From Hirundichthys speculiger (lineage: Eukaryota > Chordata > Actinopteri > Beloniformes > Exocoetidae), in the NCBI GenBank assembly GCA_018398805.1, contig JAGFBZ010000289.1:4047001-4111000 (forward strand): 64,000 nucleotides of DNA, read 5' to 3'. Each line of letters opens with the position of its first letter. The first letter of the stretch is position 1. The translations under genes and the position numbers were made by a program. This document shows positions 1-12,518 of this stretch, piece after piece. The notes beneath the pieces were generated by a model that saw only the letters and a program-made list of their open reading frames with translations, was not told the origin of the DNA and searched no databases.

Positions 1-3000
1 TGGATGGATGGCATTCAGTGGAGACTTGAGTAGACTGGAGATAGCCAAGTATCCCAGAATGCATTCTGCATCAGTTAGCGTCAATTGAAAGATACAACTT
101 TAAAACATTTCCAATATGTGATGGAATATTACTCTTAAGGTGTTTTCATCCATTGTCCTTTTCACTTCACATTAGTGGCTGTTTTATCAAGATAGAGCTT
201 ATTTGAAAATTTGTGAAGATCTGTTGCTCCACTAGATGAGCTGTAACATCATCGAGAACGCTGCCATTCCATTGGTAAAAACACCAGACTGCATCCTCCC
301 GTCTCCCAAAGCACACAGTGTTTTCCTGAGTTGGACTTGCTAAGTATGAACTACCAGTTATGCAAGTCCAAACTAGGCATTCTTGGAACTTTTTTCATGG
401 TTGTTGTGCCACCTTGGTAGGCCAGATTAGAAGTGAGTTTTTGGGACACTGCCTTTATCTCAACATCCTTTAGCCTTACAAATTAAAATGCCGCCTCGCA
501 GCTGAGGTCTCGGTCATATCATCTTCCTTTTAACAGCCCAGGTAAACTGAAACATGGCTGCAGGTGATGTTCGGGGACACCAATGTGTAGGAGTGTTGTC
601 AGCTTGCAGCCAGGTGGAGATTGTATTATATTATTTCCAAATTTGAATGGTGTTTTATGGGCAGCACAATAACATCAGAAAACAAAACATTAGAATATTT
701 TCAAGTGCGTCGGTTGATATCTTGATGGTTGTCGCTTCATGTGGTGAAGGGGATTTTGAAAATCATAAGATGTACATGGAAGAGAAATGAAATAATGTCA
801 TTTCAAATAACTTTCCAATCAGTGAGCAGTAGTCTACATCTCACCAATCAGACTGTAATGAGCTGTGGAGCTGCAGTTTCATCCTGCATGTCTTGTCTGT
901 AATTTGTATTACTCTGACATTCATCGAAGATATTTGATAATTCTGTTGTCTGTGTGTATCCCTGTGATTGATCCAAGGTGATGTTAATATTACTGCGGAT
1001 GCCATCTCATCCTGTTAGAACTGTGCACAGGTTTTTGACACTTCAGATGTCGACATTTCTACCCATTTCACAATGTGAACAGGGACATCTGACAAGGCTG
1101 AAATTAACTGTCCTTTATGGCAGTCATCTTCAACCAAATATCTTACACAACAAAACCAAAGTGGAATACAGTAAATGATAGTACACACACAAAGCCATAA
1201 CTTCTAGCAGGGATTATATGTTTCTGTGTTGCACTTTATATAGACATTTAAGCTTGCAGATCAAACAAGCTGAGCAAATATTATGTAAATTAAACTAAAA
1301 TCTGAATGATAGGCCAGTCATTTTTTTGTGCCAACCCAAAACCTAAGCAAGCGCTTTTGCCTAAATCTAGCTAAGCATTTAGTGAAACCTAAACTGAACA
1401 GTAAGTGAGCTTGAAAACAAGGAACTTAAAGAAAAAGTAAAAAATCTCCTTTTTTTTCTTTTTCGGAGCTCAGATGTCATGAATCTAAAATTTTATGACT
1501 TCTCACCATCCACCATCAACCACAGACTGACATCAATATAATGTCAATATTCTGTAAAATCAATAATATTGTCATGGTTTGCGAAAAAGAGCAACTTGAA
1601 CATCTCTTAAAGATTCAAACAACAGCCTTATTTGATGCCCTATGAAAGAATAGGTTGCCTCACTCCCTCCTTTCTTTTTTCTTTTCTTTTATTTGCAAAC
1701 CATTTATAATTTGGAAGCCATCGGCTTGCTTAATGCACTCTAACTTTCTTTTGGCACTGAGGTCACATAGCTTGCTGAGCACTCCCATAAACAAATTAAT
1801 TGGGTTGCCAACTCTATTTATGTCCTGTAAACAACAGCGTATACACACTTCCTGAGTCCCAAGTGATAGGTACCGTTTGGTCTGTGAATAGCTGTGGTAC
1901 ACATCAGCAAATGAATAACATTCGACCATGAATGGACACAACACTGGAGCTTGTTAAAGCGGAATGCTGATGATGAAAATTAATATTATATTAGTTACCT
2001 TGAATAAATTGGGCATAAATGCAATAACAAACTGATTTCATGCAGTTTTCTCTCCTTTAACAGACTATATGATATTTTGATCAGCAGTTGATTTATCAGG
2101 GATTGAATGTCAACAGGGCTTAAAGTATTTCGGCACTGCGCCGGATCGCCAGTGTTTGACTCTGATTCCAGAAAAAAAAAAAAAACACACACACATGCAC
2201 AAACAGAAACACGTTATCTCTGAGTGGTCTTGAACGCAGGCGAGGCGAGCTGGTGGTTTTTTCTCCCGTAATCAGAAGAATGGAGGCAAAATTCAAGTGG
2301 TGCTGGGCCTGGACAGAGGAACAGGGCGGAGATGGAGAGCCGTCTGGGAGCTGGTGCCAGAAGCTAAGGGAGCCTGGTACTTGTTTTCTTGTGTTGTGCT
2401 CCAAGAAGCTAGTCTATGCAACTAGCGGCAAAAAAGCTCTTCGCCCTCAAGAAGGAGACGCCGGGTATAAAGCAGCTGTCCGCAGGCTCCGACACACAAG
2501 CCGTTTACCGGCGCAACAGCCACAGCGGACGTAGAGGCCCGGATGACCGATCGTGTTTGCGACTTGAAAATACGCATGTGCTCGTTCACTGCAGATCACA
2601 ATTTATCATTGACGATCGCTCAACTGCTCGTAGATCTGTGTAAAAAGTAGCCGTTGATAAAAATGCTTTACAAAACTCTCCGTTTCCACTCAGCATGCCA
2701 GTCATATGAACACACATGACATAGCTCCAGAGTTCTAGAAACGTCTGTCTGATCAGCTCCAATGGTGTAGGTTTTCTCTGGATGTTGATGGGGCAACCAC
2801 CTAAAACATGGAAAAATACTAAATGTAACGGTTCGCTATTTTAATGATGATGCATCCAGAGTAATGACATCTAATAATCTAATAACTGCCTCTGCAAACA
2901 CTTATGTTAAAGAGGAAACGAGTCAAGACCCAATGGAATGTATTTCCTATAACTTAATTTGCCATTGTTTTGAACAAAAATGATGGAAAAGTTGCAATTT

Positions 3001-4240
3001 ATGTTTTTTTTTGTACAAATTGCCCTTTACTGAATTAAAAAGTTGCAAAATGAATCAGATTAATTGGCCTGACTGAGTTTCACTTGTTTTCACTTATAAC
3101 TCAATAACCCTTACTTTCTAAAATTCACATTTAAATTGTGGGTCATCTTGTATAATACCAAGCACAATGCCAAAAAGTTGCAAATAATGTGTATGCATTG
3201 GATCCACTGCACCCCCGGAAAAAAGTTCAGGTTCAGGATTGTTTTTCTAACTTTAAGCCCTGTGTCAAACACCTCAGAGATGGTGGATGCTTCAAAAGAG
3301 GGGAAGTCAAAGTCCTTGTGATGCGAGCAGGTTTGGTCACCAGTGGAGGCCTGTAACACTATCATTCATTTTCAAAAGATAATAACAATGATTTCTTGAA
3401 AGTAAAGTGAATAAAGATGGAAAAAAAACAAATAAAATACAATTTAAAAAGACATTTTAAAAAAGAAGAAGAAGAAAAGCAACCATGAGAACAATGCCAA
3501 TGTTTAATCTCCTTTTTATTTTTTTTCTCCATACTTCTGGTTCATTTAGAGGCTGGGAAATTGAGGTTTTTAGGGGATGTTTTTTGTTTTGTTTTGTTTT
3601 TGTTTTTTTTTTTAGATTTTCTTAACTGAGCTAAAAAGAATGACCATGATGAGATTATCTGCAGTTTGAGAGTAGATTTCCTCCTTCTAATTGTTCCAAC
3701 AGAAGCCTCTTCTGAAGCATCCTTGTTCACACGTGCTGTCACATCGCACTGTCAGCTTGAAGCAAAACGGTTTACATCAGTCCTCCAATCTCAGCCGGCA
3801 TGCACATTTTAAAACGGTGCATGCCTGGGCTCGCCGAAGTAGAGGTTGAAAAACAACTTGATCGGGAGAGAAACAAACACACGCACACACTCACTGACAC
3901 GCACGCATGGATTATGTGGCGTTTATACAACTGAACCGACAGAAGGCGTGGGAGATGTTTTGTAAGAATAGGCAAATCCAGTCTGACAAGCCCACGAGTC
4001 AAAGAGCTGAGACAGAAATGGTGTATGGATGAGTTAACTAGAGAGAAGGACAATTATCAAGAAAGTCAAAGAAAATAAAAAATGAGTTCAATATTTGACA
4101 TTCCTCAAAGCACCAGCTGTTTTCTTTGTTGTCAACTTTGAACGTTATGTCCTAACGGTCTTGATATAACCCTGTAATACTATGTTGCCTTTCACTGACC
4201 AACTCAACCTTGGAAAAACCTTTCCTTTTCACTCATGCTT
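1..4240. other. Intron sequence (presumed erbb4 intron 1); no gene seen
   Basis: AT-rich sequence with homopolymer runs and many stop codons. I recognise no exon, RNA gene or transposon. The one compositional outlier is a GC- and CpG-richer patch at about 2130-2640, discussed in the findings. The ORFs here are short, lack splice context and match no family known to me. Confidence 0.6.
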
Positions 4241-4254
4241 TGAGCTTCTGGTAC

Positions 4255-4850
4255 TCCCAGATGATGACAATTGCGGCTGATTTTCCTGATCGTGGACACA
4301 TGGATCGTAGGGTCAAAGTGCAGAGAAGATGTGGAGAACGCTTTGGTGAATTGCTGCACCGATGGAGTAATGTCTTTTGGTGGAAGCAGTGTGATGGTGT
4401 GGGGCGACATCACCCTCACTGGAAAAACTAGGCTCGTCATTACTGCATGGCAATCTCAATGCAAAGTGATATCAAGATGGAAGTTCTGCAACCAGTGAAC
4501 AGTCTGGGACCAGACTCTGTCCCCAAAGATGACAGAAGCCTTCCCCCACAGAGCCGGGTTTATCAGAGACCACCTCCAGACTTTGGGAGTAGAGAGGATG
4601 GAATGACCTGCCCACAGTCCTGACCCAAACCCCACGGAACACTTGTGGGATCAGCTTGGGTGTGCTGTTCGTGCCAGAGTGACCAACACAACCACGTTGG
4701 CTGACTCGCAACCAATGCTGGTAGAAGAATGACATGCCGTCTCACAGCATATCTGCCAGGCTGTTGTGACTGTATGGTTCTGAATGGTTCTTCCATTTGC
4801 TACTGAGCCTCCTGTTTGTTAAATTAGGACATTGCTATTATGTCTTTAAA
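4255..4850 (+). mobile_element. Decayed Tc1-like DNA transposon, 3' half of transposase
   Basis: This is the C-terminal half of a Tc1-like (IS630/Tc1/mariner, DDE) transposase pseudogene, transposing by cut and paste when intact. Around 4370-4435 the sequence encodes SFGGSSVMVWGDITLTGKTR, the Tc1 'FGGGSVMVWG' block. Around 4595-4690 it encodes a SPD-NPTEHLWDQLG block followed by RARVTNTTTLAD, the last catalytic region of Tc1 transposases. The frame is broken: a TGA at 4604-4606 replaces the tryptophan that normally precedes PA-SPDLNP, and there are shifts between blocks. The segment ends near the usual transposase C-terminus (SSTCY-like, about 4790-4805). Terminal inverted repeats were not resolved. 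It is an old, inactive copy. Confidence 0.85.
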
Positions 4851-5569
4851 CAATTAATCTGCCAAACAACAACAAGCAAGAGTCAACAGCAAATTAAAAA
4901 AAAGGCTTTTTGTCATTGGCAGAGAACATTTTCCAAAATCTTTCATGACTACAACCCACATCCTCAGCTCAAATCCATGTTCCTTAAAAACATGCGTTTA
5001 ACATATCTTTCACCAGACTTCTCCTGTCTCAAGCATAGTGATTGTAACAAAAGACTCGCTATAATCACTGCTCCAGGGTTTTTACAGGAGAAAAGGATGA
5101 GAAAAATTATTTAATGGACAGTACTTTTTTTTAAGTGGAATATAACCACTGAAGAGTGATGTGGAAATGGAGGACAATTTTTATTCGACTGAGATGGAAA
5201 GAAAAAAAAAGAAAAAGAAACAAGCCATCTGGCATGAAAGTGGGGCCTCTGAAAACACAAAATTTGGATCAAAATAGCCTTCTGATAATTGTAGTGGACT
5301 GAGAGTTCATGAACTCTGTTTTCCAATCCTGTATCCTTCTGAACATTGGACTACATCCCTCATTGTCAGATGGTCAAAAGATGACCAAAGCATTTTTCTA
5401 CCAGCAGATAACACTAATAATAACAATAATATCTCAAGAGTCCCTCACCACTGCAAGAGGAATATGTGTTCCTTTTTTTTTTTTTTTTTTTTTTTGCTGT
5501 GTCAGATATTACAAAGGAAGCTGAATCATAACAACGTCAATGAAAGTCACTGTGGCCTTAAAAATTACT

Positions 5570-5712
5570 GTAATGATTGTGATGGACTGGTGACCTTTCC
5601 AGTTAGTATACTCCTGCCTTTTACTAAAAGACAACGGCGATAGGCTCCCTCAGATGGCCTTGACCCTGAATAGGAAGAAACGGGTATAGATAATGGATGA
5701 CTGGATGCATGG
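5570..5712 (+). mobile_element. SINE-like 3' fragment (same family as the 32.5-kb SINE)
   Basis: GATGGACTGGTGACC at 5582, then GATAGGCTCC, then GGGTATAGATAATGGATGAC near 5683 are hallmarks of the 3' part and GGAT-rich tail of the tRNA-derived teleost SINE seen complete at 32503-32865. This fragment is in the opposite orientation. It is 5'-truncated and diverged. Confidence 0.6.
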
Positions 5713-6484
5713 ATTCACAAACAAGTGACCTCTAGAGACAATGAGGAAAGATGCACTGAAAACATTTTGTAAACTTAAAAACTTGCAATTAAAGGAATGA
5801 TGCTTTACTGCAACTTAGTTCTGCTCCTAACCAGTTTTTGAGTGTGTGTGAAAAAAAAAAAAAAAGTTAAAGCAACATTAAATCAACACAAAGGACTTTT
5901 ACAATTTTTAGGTCAGGAGGTCCCCCTATAGGCGCGGCGTTTAATTACTTTTACAACACTGTCTGAGATTAACTCTTGTTTAGTCTTTTCCTCAGGCACT
6001 CACTTGTTTTTTTCTTTCATTATTACTTCCTTGAGCCTCTTACCGTACCTCTACCATGATGTCGACTGTCGCTGTGAGCCAGCTCTGTCATTACTGATGT
6101 GTGACATAAAGCCAAATGCAGCTGCCACAACTGTGGGACAGAAACTGGGACAGGAGTCGAAAGTTACTTTCTGGGATTTTTGCCAACTGGCTGGATTGAA
6201 AGACTGAGAGAGAGAGAGACAGTGCTGCTAAAAAAAAAAGGAATCAATTATTCTTTTAAATTAAATTGAGACTAATATTTTATATATTGAAAACAAAATA
6301 TTTATAGACCAGCATAACAAAACATGGATGAACATCTGTAATGCTTTTGTTTTTGTCTGTCCTGCCCTGCTGGAGCCTGTCACTTTATTTCTCAGCTGGT
6401 TCAACATGTTGAACGGTCTAGATCTTAATTGAATTGAAGCTGTGCAATGGAAATAAAAAAATAATTTAATAAAAGGCCCAAGGA

Positions 6485-6506
6485 CCCCCCCCCCCCCACA
6501 CACACA
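6485..6506 (+). repeat. Poly-C run with short CA repeat
   Basis: Thirteen consecutive C residues followed by CACACACACA; simple sequence with no evident function. Confidence 0.9.
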
Positions 6507-7939
6507 AACCACCACTTCCACCACCTTTAAGCAACCTATATGATCCTTGAGTCTGAAGGACTTGTCTGAAATGAAGTGATTCAGGCTGGAATCATAGTTA
6601 AAGGAATGTGCAAATTCTGACCGTGGTGCATTAGACCTTTCTTTTTTATAAAGCCAGTGGAATGTTTTTTTTTTTCTTTTTTTATGAAATTAATATAGTG
6701 AATATCTTGTTTCTCCTTCATGTGTGACTGCAACTGTGGAAGGGCAACTTAAATGTCAACCAAGGAGCGCTGACAGTGTCATCACACCTCCACTAGATAA
6801 GACATTTTAAGTGAAAAAGGCTTTTAACTGAAGATGACACATTGGTCCTTTGTGCTGACTTTCTTTCTTTTCTTTTTTTTTCGTTTTTATGCAAGCATGC
6901 AAAATACATGGCATGGTTGTTTTAAATCACCCATAACTAGTATTGGTCAAATCTGCCTTTATGCTTATTTTATCTTTATGATTGACAGAAGCAGAAAAAA
7001 AAGGAAGGGAAGGACGTGTATGTGAAAATGAATAATAATTGCTGGGGCCATCAGAAGCCCATTTTTGTCCTTCCGCTATGTGACATTTACTGTAATCATA
7101 TGCCCACAAAAGCTACTCTTTTTCTTATACATTAAGTACTTTTACATTTCTTTATTGAGACCAGAAAGAAGTGGGCAACTTTGTATCAGTTATGCAATAT
7201 ATCTGCAATGGAAAACTGTGCTCCGTGTTAGTAAAATGCTTTGCATTCGATTAGAGAAGAGATTCCAATCTGGTGGCACAGAGAAACATCATCGGTTTGG
7301 GTGTAGCCTGGACCTTCCAACTCCCTGCTGTTCTGTGCAGAGAAGCTGTGACTCTTTTTCAAAGTCATTGTGGTGAACTTTGGAGGTAGAGGTCTGGAGA
7401 TGGCTGTGACTGCCTAGATCTGTGGCCCACTTTGGTTTACTGCCAGCTTTGTAGTTTGACTTCCACTTGACTTCCACTCCAGATGTTCCCGTCTATAAAC
7501 TAGTGTGTTACTGTTCTGTGTGTATGTGTATAGTTGGATTTTCAGGATAGAATGAGCTTGTATTTAAGGTTTTGATTCCGTACGGGTCATTCAGATTATT
7601 TAGTGATTCATTCACAGAGTCGATAAAACAGGAGTAAAACATTTTCATAAAAGTCTTGCCTGATTTAAAATGACAGAGCTTATGATAAAAATACAAATGC
7701 TGATGATTTTTTTTTTTTTGCACACAGCATCAGTCTGTGGCTCAAAGGACAGCTTGTTGAGTTGAGTTGCTTTATGTTCAGGGTCATTTTTCATCTGGAC
7801 TATGAAGTGCCATAATTTCAGTCTTGTATCACTGGGCTGAATGTGAGTACAGCCTTAGCAGAGAACATCTCACAATTAATCTTGCTAACAGCAGTTACAT
7901 CTTCAATAAAGACCAGCGAGCCTCCTCTGCTGGCAACTA

Positions 7940-8110
7940 TATATATACAGTATATGACCATACCATGAACCTACCTCCACCATGTTTGACAGATGATTTA
8001 CATCATGGGTTGTTTCTTTCCTTATCCATGCTTTAATCTTCTCATCATTTTTATACAAGGTTATTTTGGAGTCATCCATCTAAACAATCTGACTCCGGAA
8101 CATAAGAGGC
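7940..8110 (-). mobile_element. Tc1-like transposase fragment, catalytic-core region
   Basis: On the minus strand the sequence reads approximately IV-MDDSKITLYKNDEKIKAWIRK-TTHDV, then a decayed HGGG-like block and GSWYGH. This aligns by eye with the Tc1 segment around the second catalytic aspartate (W-DETKI-LFG...HGGGSVMVWG). An in-frame stop follows IV, and the copy is short and degenerate. It belongs to a different Tc1 lineage from the copy at 4.3 kb. Confidence 0.55.
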
Positions 8111-8739
8111 TTTTCTAATTTTTATTTTATTTTTTCATTATTTTTCCCAAGGAAAGGATTCTGCAAGCATCCACATTATTTGTCTTTTGTGCTCCTTGAA
8201 GACAATATGAGTTACAATAAAATATTTGCTCATGTATGTGGGGTTGTCTGTGAGTGTTGAATGGTAAAGGAAACTGAAATGAAGAAGGAAAACAATTAAA
8301 TGGATTATTTAATAAAATTATCAAATGGTTAAAGCACTATTGGGGCTGTCTTGGACCATATGTAAAATCTCTCCCCTCATAGTTCTGGAAACTCAGAAAC
8401 CCCAGATCAGATGGCTGGATTAACCTCCTTATCACAAGTGTCTGTCACATTTGGGATGTTTTATAATACTTTGATTGTGTGATATCAGTTTAACATTCAT
8501 ATAGATAAGGAAAGATGCACAGAGGGTGGAATTGTGATTTTTTTTTTTTTTTTTTTGTTGTAGTTTTTTTAATTTTCTTTCCTTAAATCATAGGACTGAG
8601 GTTTTGATTTGCGGTTCATCCTGGACATATGTCCTATAAGCATGATCAAGTAGGCAACCTTAGTTCATTACTACACTCTCATGGTGTGACCACCTTCAGG
8701 GTCTCCTATTCTCCCGCTACTTTTGGTAGTTGTCATACT

Positions 8740-9165
8740 AAGAAATAAATGAATAGTCTCAGATTTTTATGGCAGCTTTATTTTAACAGTTATAGAAAGA
8801 ATATTGGAAAAAAAATGAGAAAATTCCACGAAATGAAAAATAAAAATTAATTTGCAAGTCATTTAGGGAAATAAGTATTTGATCCCTGACCAACCTTGAC
8901 CAGTGTTGGTTCCCACAGACCACTGGCATACTCCTAATCTCACTGAAGTAATTACCTGCATGAGAGACACCTGTTCCAAATAGTCACCTGTATAAAAAGC
9001 CATCTGCCCACAGACTCAGTAATACTCCACCATGGGCAGGACAAAGTTGTTGAACTCCACAAGGCTGGAATGGGCTAAAAAAACATAAGTAAGAAGCTGA
9101 ATGAGAAGGTGACAACTGTTGGTGCATTTATTTGGAAGTGGAAGAAGTACAACATACAATAGTTT
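8740..9165 (+). mobile_element. 5' portion of a Tc1-like transposon with transposase start
   Basis: The stretch from about 8750 (GAATAGTCTCAGATTTTTAT) through AAATAAGTATTTGATCCCTG at 8869 resembles the leader of a common fish Tc1 family. It is followed by a TATAAAAAGCC box near 8991. A start at ATGGGCAGGACAAAG (9031) opens the N-terminal DNA-binding region, then CACAAGGCTGGAATGGGCT and GAGAAGGTGACAACTGTTGG. The reading frame is interrupted by deletions. The element stops near 9165, shortly before a TACA microsatellite, so the catalytic part is absent. Confidence 0.75.
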
Positions 9166-9206
9166 ATTCGTTTATTTCTGAATCAACATTTATCTCATAT
9201 ATACTG

Positions 9207-9250
9207 TACATACATACATACATACATACATACATACATACATACATACA

Positions 9251-9286
<36 letters not shown>

Positions 9287-9290
9287 TATA
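9207..9290 (+). repeat. TACA tetranucleotide microsatellite with TA tail
   Basis: About eighteen uninterrupted TACA units followed by a short TA run; probably polymorphic. Confidence 0.97.
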
Positions 9291-10640
9291 AATTAATTGT
9301 TTTTTGTTTTTTTTTTAATGTGTCATAGAGGTCAAGGGAAGTATAAGGAAATATTTTCATTCGGTTAATATTTTAAAGTTGTTCTAAGTTAGAGGTTCAT
9401 ATTTTTTTTGAAGGCTTTCCATATAAAGTTTCCTGGTTTCACATTGTTTGTGAAATTAAATCTAAACCACCTGGTAGAGAATATTTGGGCAAACTGATGG
9501 TTGTTTATGTGCTTGCTTGTTGTGATAGGCTATTTGTATTTGGCTCTATTGTCTGATGAGATCCAGATAAACAGACAGAGAGGCCTCCGCCTTCAGGGAG
9601 CAGTGGAAGGGTTTGAATAGGCGGAAGTATTTATCTGAAACAATCCTCCCTTTACAGGTTTGCTCATGACATACTTGCTGTAATGTGATTTTGATTCCCA
9701 TTGGCTCTGAATTGCGGTTCGTTCAGCACTCTGCAATCGACTTCCCTCTTTCTTAACCCCCCTCCTTCTCTTTTTATTGCATCCCATCAGCCATGGGGAA
9801 ACAACCCAGCTGCTGCTGTGATGCCACTCATGGCCAATGTGCCCTGACAGATTCCAATTAAGCTGGAAAATGTAACGTATGAATATTAGAAAGTAGTCTG
9901 ACGCAGACATCATCTCCTTCTTTTGTTGCATTATGCAGCTTGTAGTTGGGGGGTCTCCACTGGTCCGCCATTTCCATGGAGTTTATTTTTTCACTGCCTC
10001 CCACTCTTTTCATTCTATCTGGCGCTCCCTCTCTCCCCTAAGGCTGTTTGTTAACAGTTGTAAATATGCCTGCCATGAACACATAAACTCTCATTTAAAG
10101 CCATTTACAGATGGGGCTTTGTCAATAGGTGCATCTCAAATTGACTTGAACCGTTCATTCAAATGAATACTGATGTGTACAGGAGAGAAATGAATGGAGA
10201 TATAACACAAGAGAAGGTAAATAAAGTCAAAAAACCTGCACGATATTCAACTTCTTTGTGCACTTGATGAATGTAATTGTTAGTTATTTAAAAAAAAAAA
10301 CACCTCCCATTACGTCTCAGCTCCAGTGCCACCAGCTCTGTGGCAGTTGCATTAATGCATTGCTCAGTGGGATGGTTTCATTTTGACAGACTTCCGTTGC
10401 CACTGTGCTGAATGAGAGCATTCCTCTAAGCTGCCAGTTCCTGCAAGTGTGTGTTTGTCTGTATGTGTGCGTGCATGTAGGTGCGGGCTCGTGCACGTGT
10501 GTGTGTGCGTGTGTCCTACTGCTACAGCCATGAGGCAGAGGCAGGGTTCCATCACTGGGCTATACACCATGTGTGACTTCATCTCAACCTGGCAACCCGT
10601 TTTTACTTCAGATGGTGAAAGAGACACCTGTGTTACAGGA
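9291..10640. other. Intron sequence; no gene seen
   Basis: No exon or mobile element recognised. Short GT-rich stretches lie at about 10447-10513. The tract at 9580-9900 is less AT-rich and repeat-free, but I see no coding signal in it. Confidence 0.5.
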
Positions 10641-10644
10641 ACAT

Positions 10645-11056
10645 TTTTCTTGAGTTAAAACAACCTTAGGCTTACTATTAGACGGTAAAGATTGTAAACT
10701 TTTGTTCAGGGCCACAACAATGTTAATCAAAGCAGTTTTAAGTGAGAAAGGAATGTGTGTTTGCAACAAATTGGGAATTAATGTTTGCCCTGGGGTGAGA
10801 GGCCTACATAGAAATAAATTGCAATTTAATCCTCTGATAAGACCCCAAAAAGTCAATCGACTTAAGTTATAGTGTTTGAATCGGGTACCTACAGACAAGC
10901 CAAAATCATTTTCACTCTGCACGTATACAAAAAGTATACACAAAGGACTGTTTGTAAAGGCCTCTCCATCCAGATTGTCTGTACAAGTCGACCACCAATG
11001 TTGCACAAACTACTCGAAATAGATACAAAAGGAGGAGAGTTATGCCTCTGCTTCCA
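10645..11056 (+). repeat. Unclassified dispersed repeat, copy 1
   Basis: This stretch aligns by eye with 43538-43688 plus 44128-44327. Shared blocks include GAGTTAAAACAACC, ATTAGACGG, ATTAATGTTTGC, CCTACA-ACAAGCCAAA, and a closing block around ACTAC...ATAGAT-CA-AAAGGAG ending at GCTTCC. The order is collinear over about 400 bp. I do not recognise the family. Neither terminal repeats nor an intact reading frame is obvious, and divergence suggests an old repeat. Confidence 0.6.
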
Positions 11057-11144
11057 GAGAACAAGATTGACACTTTTGGTTTTATTTTCTCTTTATTTAT
11101 TTATCGTCTTCTTCTTCTCCTTCTTTTTTTAATATCGGCTACAT

Positions 11145-11235
11145 TTATTCAGGGGGTATACCCTGCATGAGGCACGAAAAACCCAGGATAGTTCCTAAGT
11201 CCATCACAGGGCCGACACTGAGACAAGTGGAACAA
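11145..11235 (-). mobile_element. Degenerate SINE-like fragment
   Basis: GGGGTATACCCTGCATGAGG and AGTCCATCACAGGGCCGACA are diverged versions of blocks found in the complete SINE at 32.5 kb, in the same orientation as that copy. It is short and weak. Confidence 0.4.
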
Positions 11236-11429
11236 ACTTCTTTCACAAAGGAGCAGTGTGTAACAACTGTATGAAAAAAATAAAAATAAAAATAAAAGTA
11301 AATGTTAGAGATGGCATCCATCTTGAATGCCAGATTCCACAGGAGGAACTAACAATCAGATCTGTGAAAACAAGACCCAAAAAAGTGACTTGGTCCTGCA
11401 AAAAGAAAGTCCAAAGCCATGTGAACTTA

Positions 11430-12518
11430 TTAACCCTCCTGTTATGTTCGTTTCCCAGGAACAGTAATTATGTTCCTCAGTTAATTTGACCCGGGGCATG
11501 TTTGATCATCCAAAAGTGTCTAAAAACTAAACACTCCTAATAAACACTGTTTATATCTCATTATTAACTCCATCACTAACTATTTCAATCAACATTTAGT
11601 GCATTGTTACTCTTCTCACAGATCATGGTTAAATGAAAATAATTAACTCGTTTTTTTTTTTTAAATGATTGTTAAAACATTTTTAAATGTGCACTGGAAA
11701 GACCTGTCTATAAAATACAATAGTTCAGAAAGATCTCCTTCCAAATGACAAATGCGTTGTAGGCTGATCCTTCAGTAATGGTATAAAAGATGAGCAGCTG
11801 TCAGCTTGCAGTCATTCGTTTGGTGCTTTTAGATCCAATGACATTGTCTAAATGATCCACCCCTCACTTTGGTGGCATTGTAGGGATCATACTTGGTTTC
11901 TGATCTTCTCTTGAGCTGATTTCAGATTTTTTGTGCAACGTGTTCATGACATTTTAACATTTCCCTCCTTTTTGGGGCAGAAAGGCTCTTGGGCTGTGGT
12001 GTCTGAAGGCAGACATGGAGGACTCAGGGGTCCTGTTCTTGGTTACCAGCAGCTCAGCAGAGAGTTCACACTGGTTTATTTGGACCGTTCCAACCATTGT
12101 GAGTTTTCTCTGTAGAAGTCCCTGACTCAAGTTGTACCTTGTGAAAAAATTGTCACAGGTTATATTCTGCCCTCTGAGACCACGTGTCGTGTCAAGCACT
12201 ACCCAAAGGAGAGAGTGTGTGTGGATGTGAAACTGCGGAGAAATGGGAGTCCCAGTTGCAAAAAAATAAATACAGTTTTAGACACTTATAACCCCATTTA
12301 TTCTCCATTTTGGCTGCCGGGTCAAATTGACCTGAACATAATCTATGTAACATAAACATGGAGAGGGGGTTTGCAAGTATGTTACATGAACCATTTTCAT
12401 TTTATATGTTGATTACGCTAATTAAGCCAAGCAGAAGAAGTTTTACCCTGAAAAAATACTTTAGATTTTTAATTTTCAAAACGGGTCAATTTGGCCCTCA
12501 GCATAATAGGAGAGTTAA
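11430..12518 (-). mobile_element. piggyBac-type DNA transposon, internally deleted
   Basis: The element is bounded by TTAA at 11430-11433 and at 12515-12518, the piggyBac target site. The inverted ends TTAACCCTCCTGTTATG and TTAACTCTCCTATTATG match at 15 of 17 positions. Inside, the minus strand from 12199 to 11954 encodes LRGQNITCDNFFTRYNL followed by LLQRKLTMVGTVQINQCEL. This is the piggyBac (PGBD) transposase block G-NITCDNFFT...L-KRK-T-VGT. Further fragments downstream on the minus strand, to about 11800, look like continuation of the transposase tail. At 1089 bp it is about half the length of an autonomous element, with the N-terminal half of the transposase missing, so it can only be mobilised in trans, if at all. 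Confidence 0.88.

Larger units (their letters stand above)
4851..7930. other. Intron sequence with low-complexity tracts; no gene seen
   Basis: Homopurine and poly-T stretches (for example 5470-5495), a C-run at 6485-6497 leading into CA repeats, and a SINE-like tail at about 5570-5712 (listed separately). I see no coding exon or RNA gene. Confidence 0.55.

Noticed and set aside
2253..2534. 93-codon open frame in the CpG-rich patch
   Set aside because: No recognisable domain and no convincing splice context; the CpG patch itself is reported as a finding, but not as a gene.
10608..11006. 132-codon open frame on the minus strand
   Set aside because: It lies in a dispersed repeat whose second copy does not keep the frame, and I recognise no protein family.
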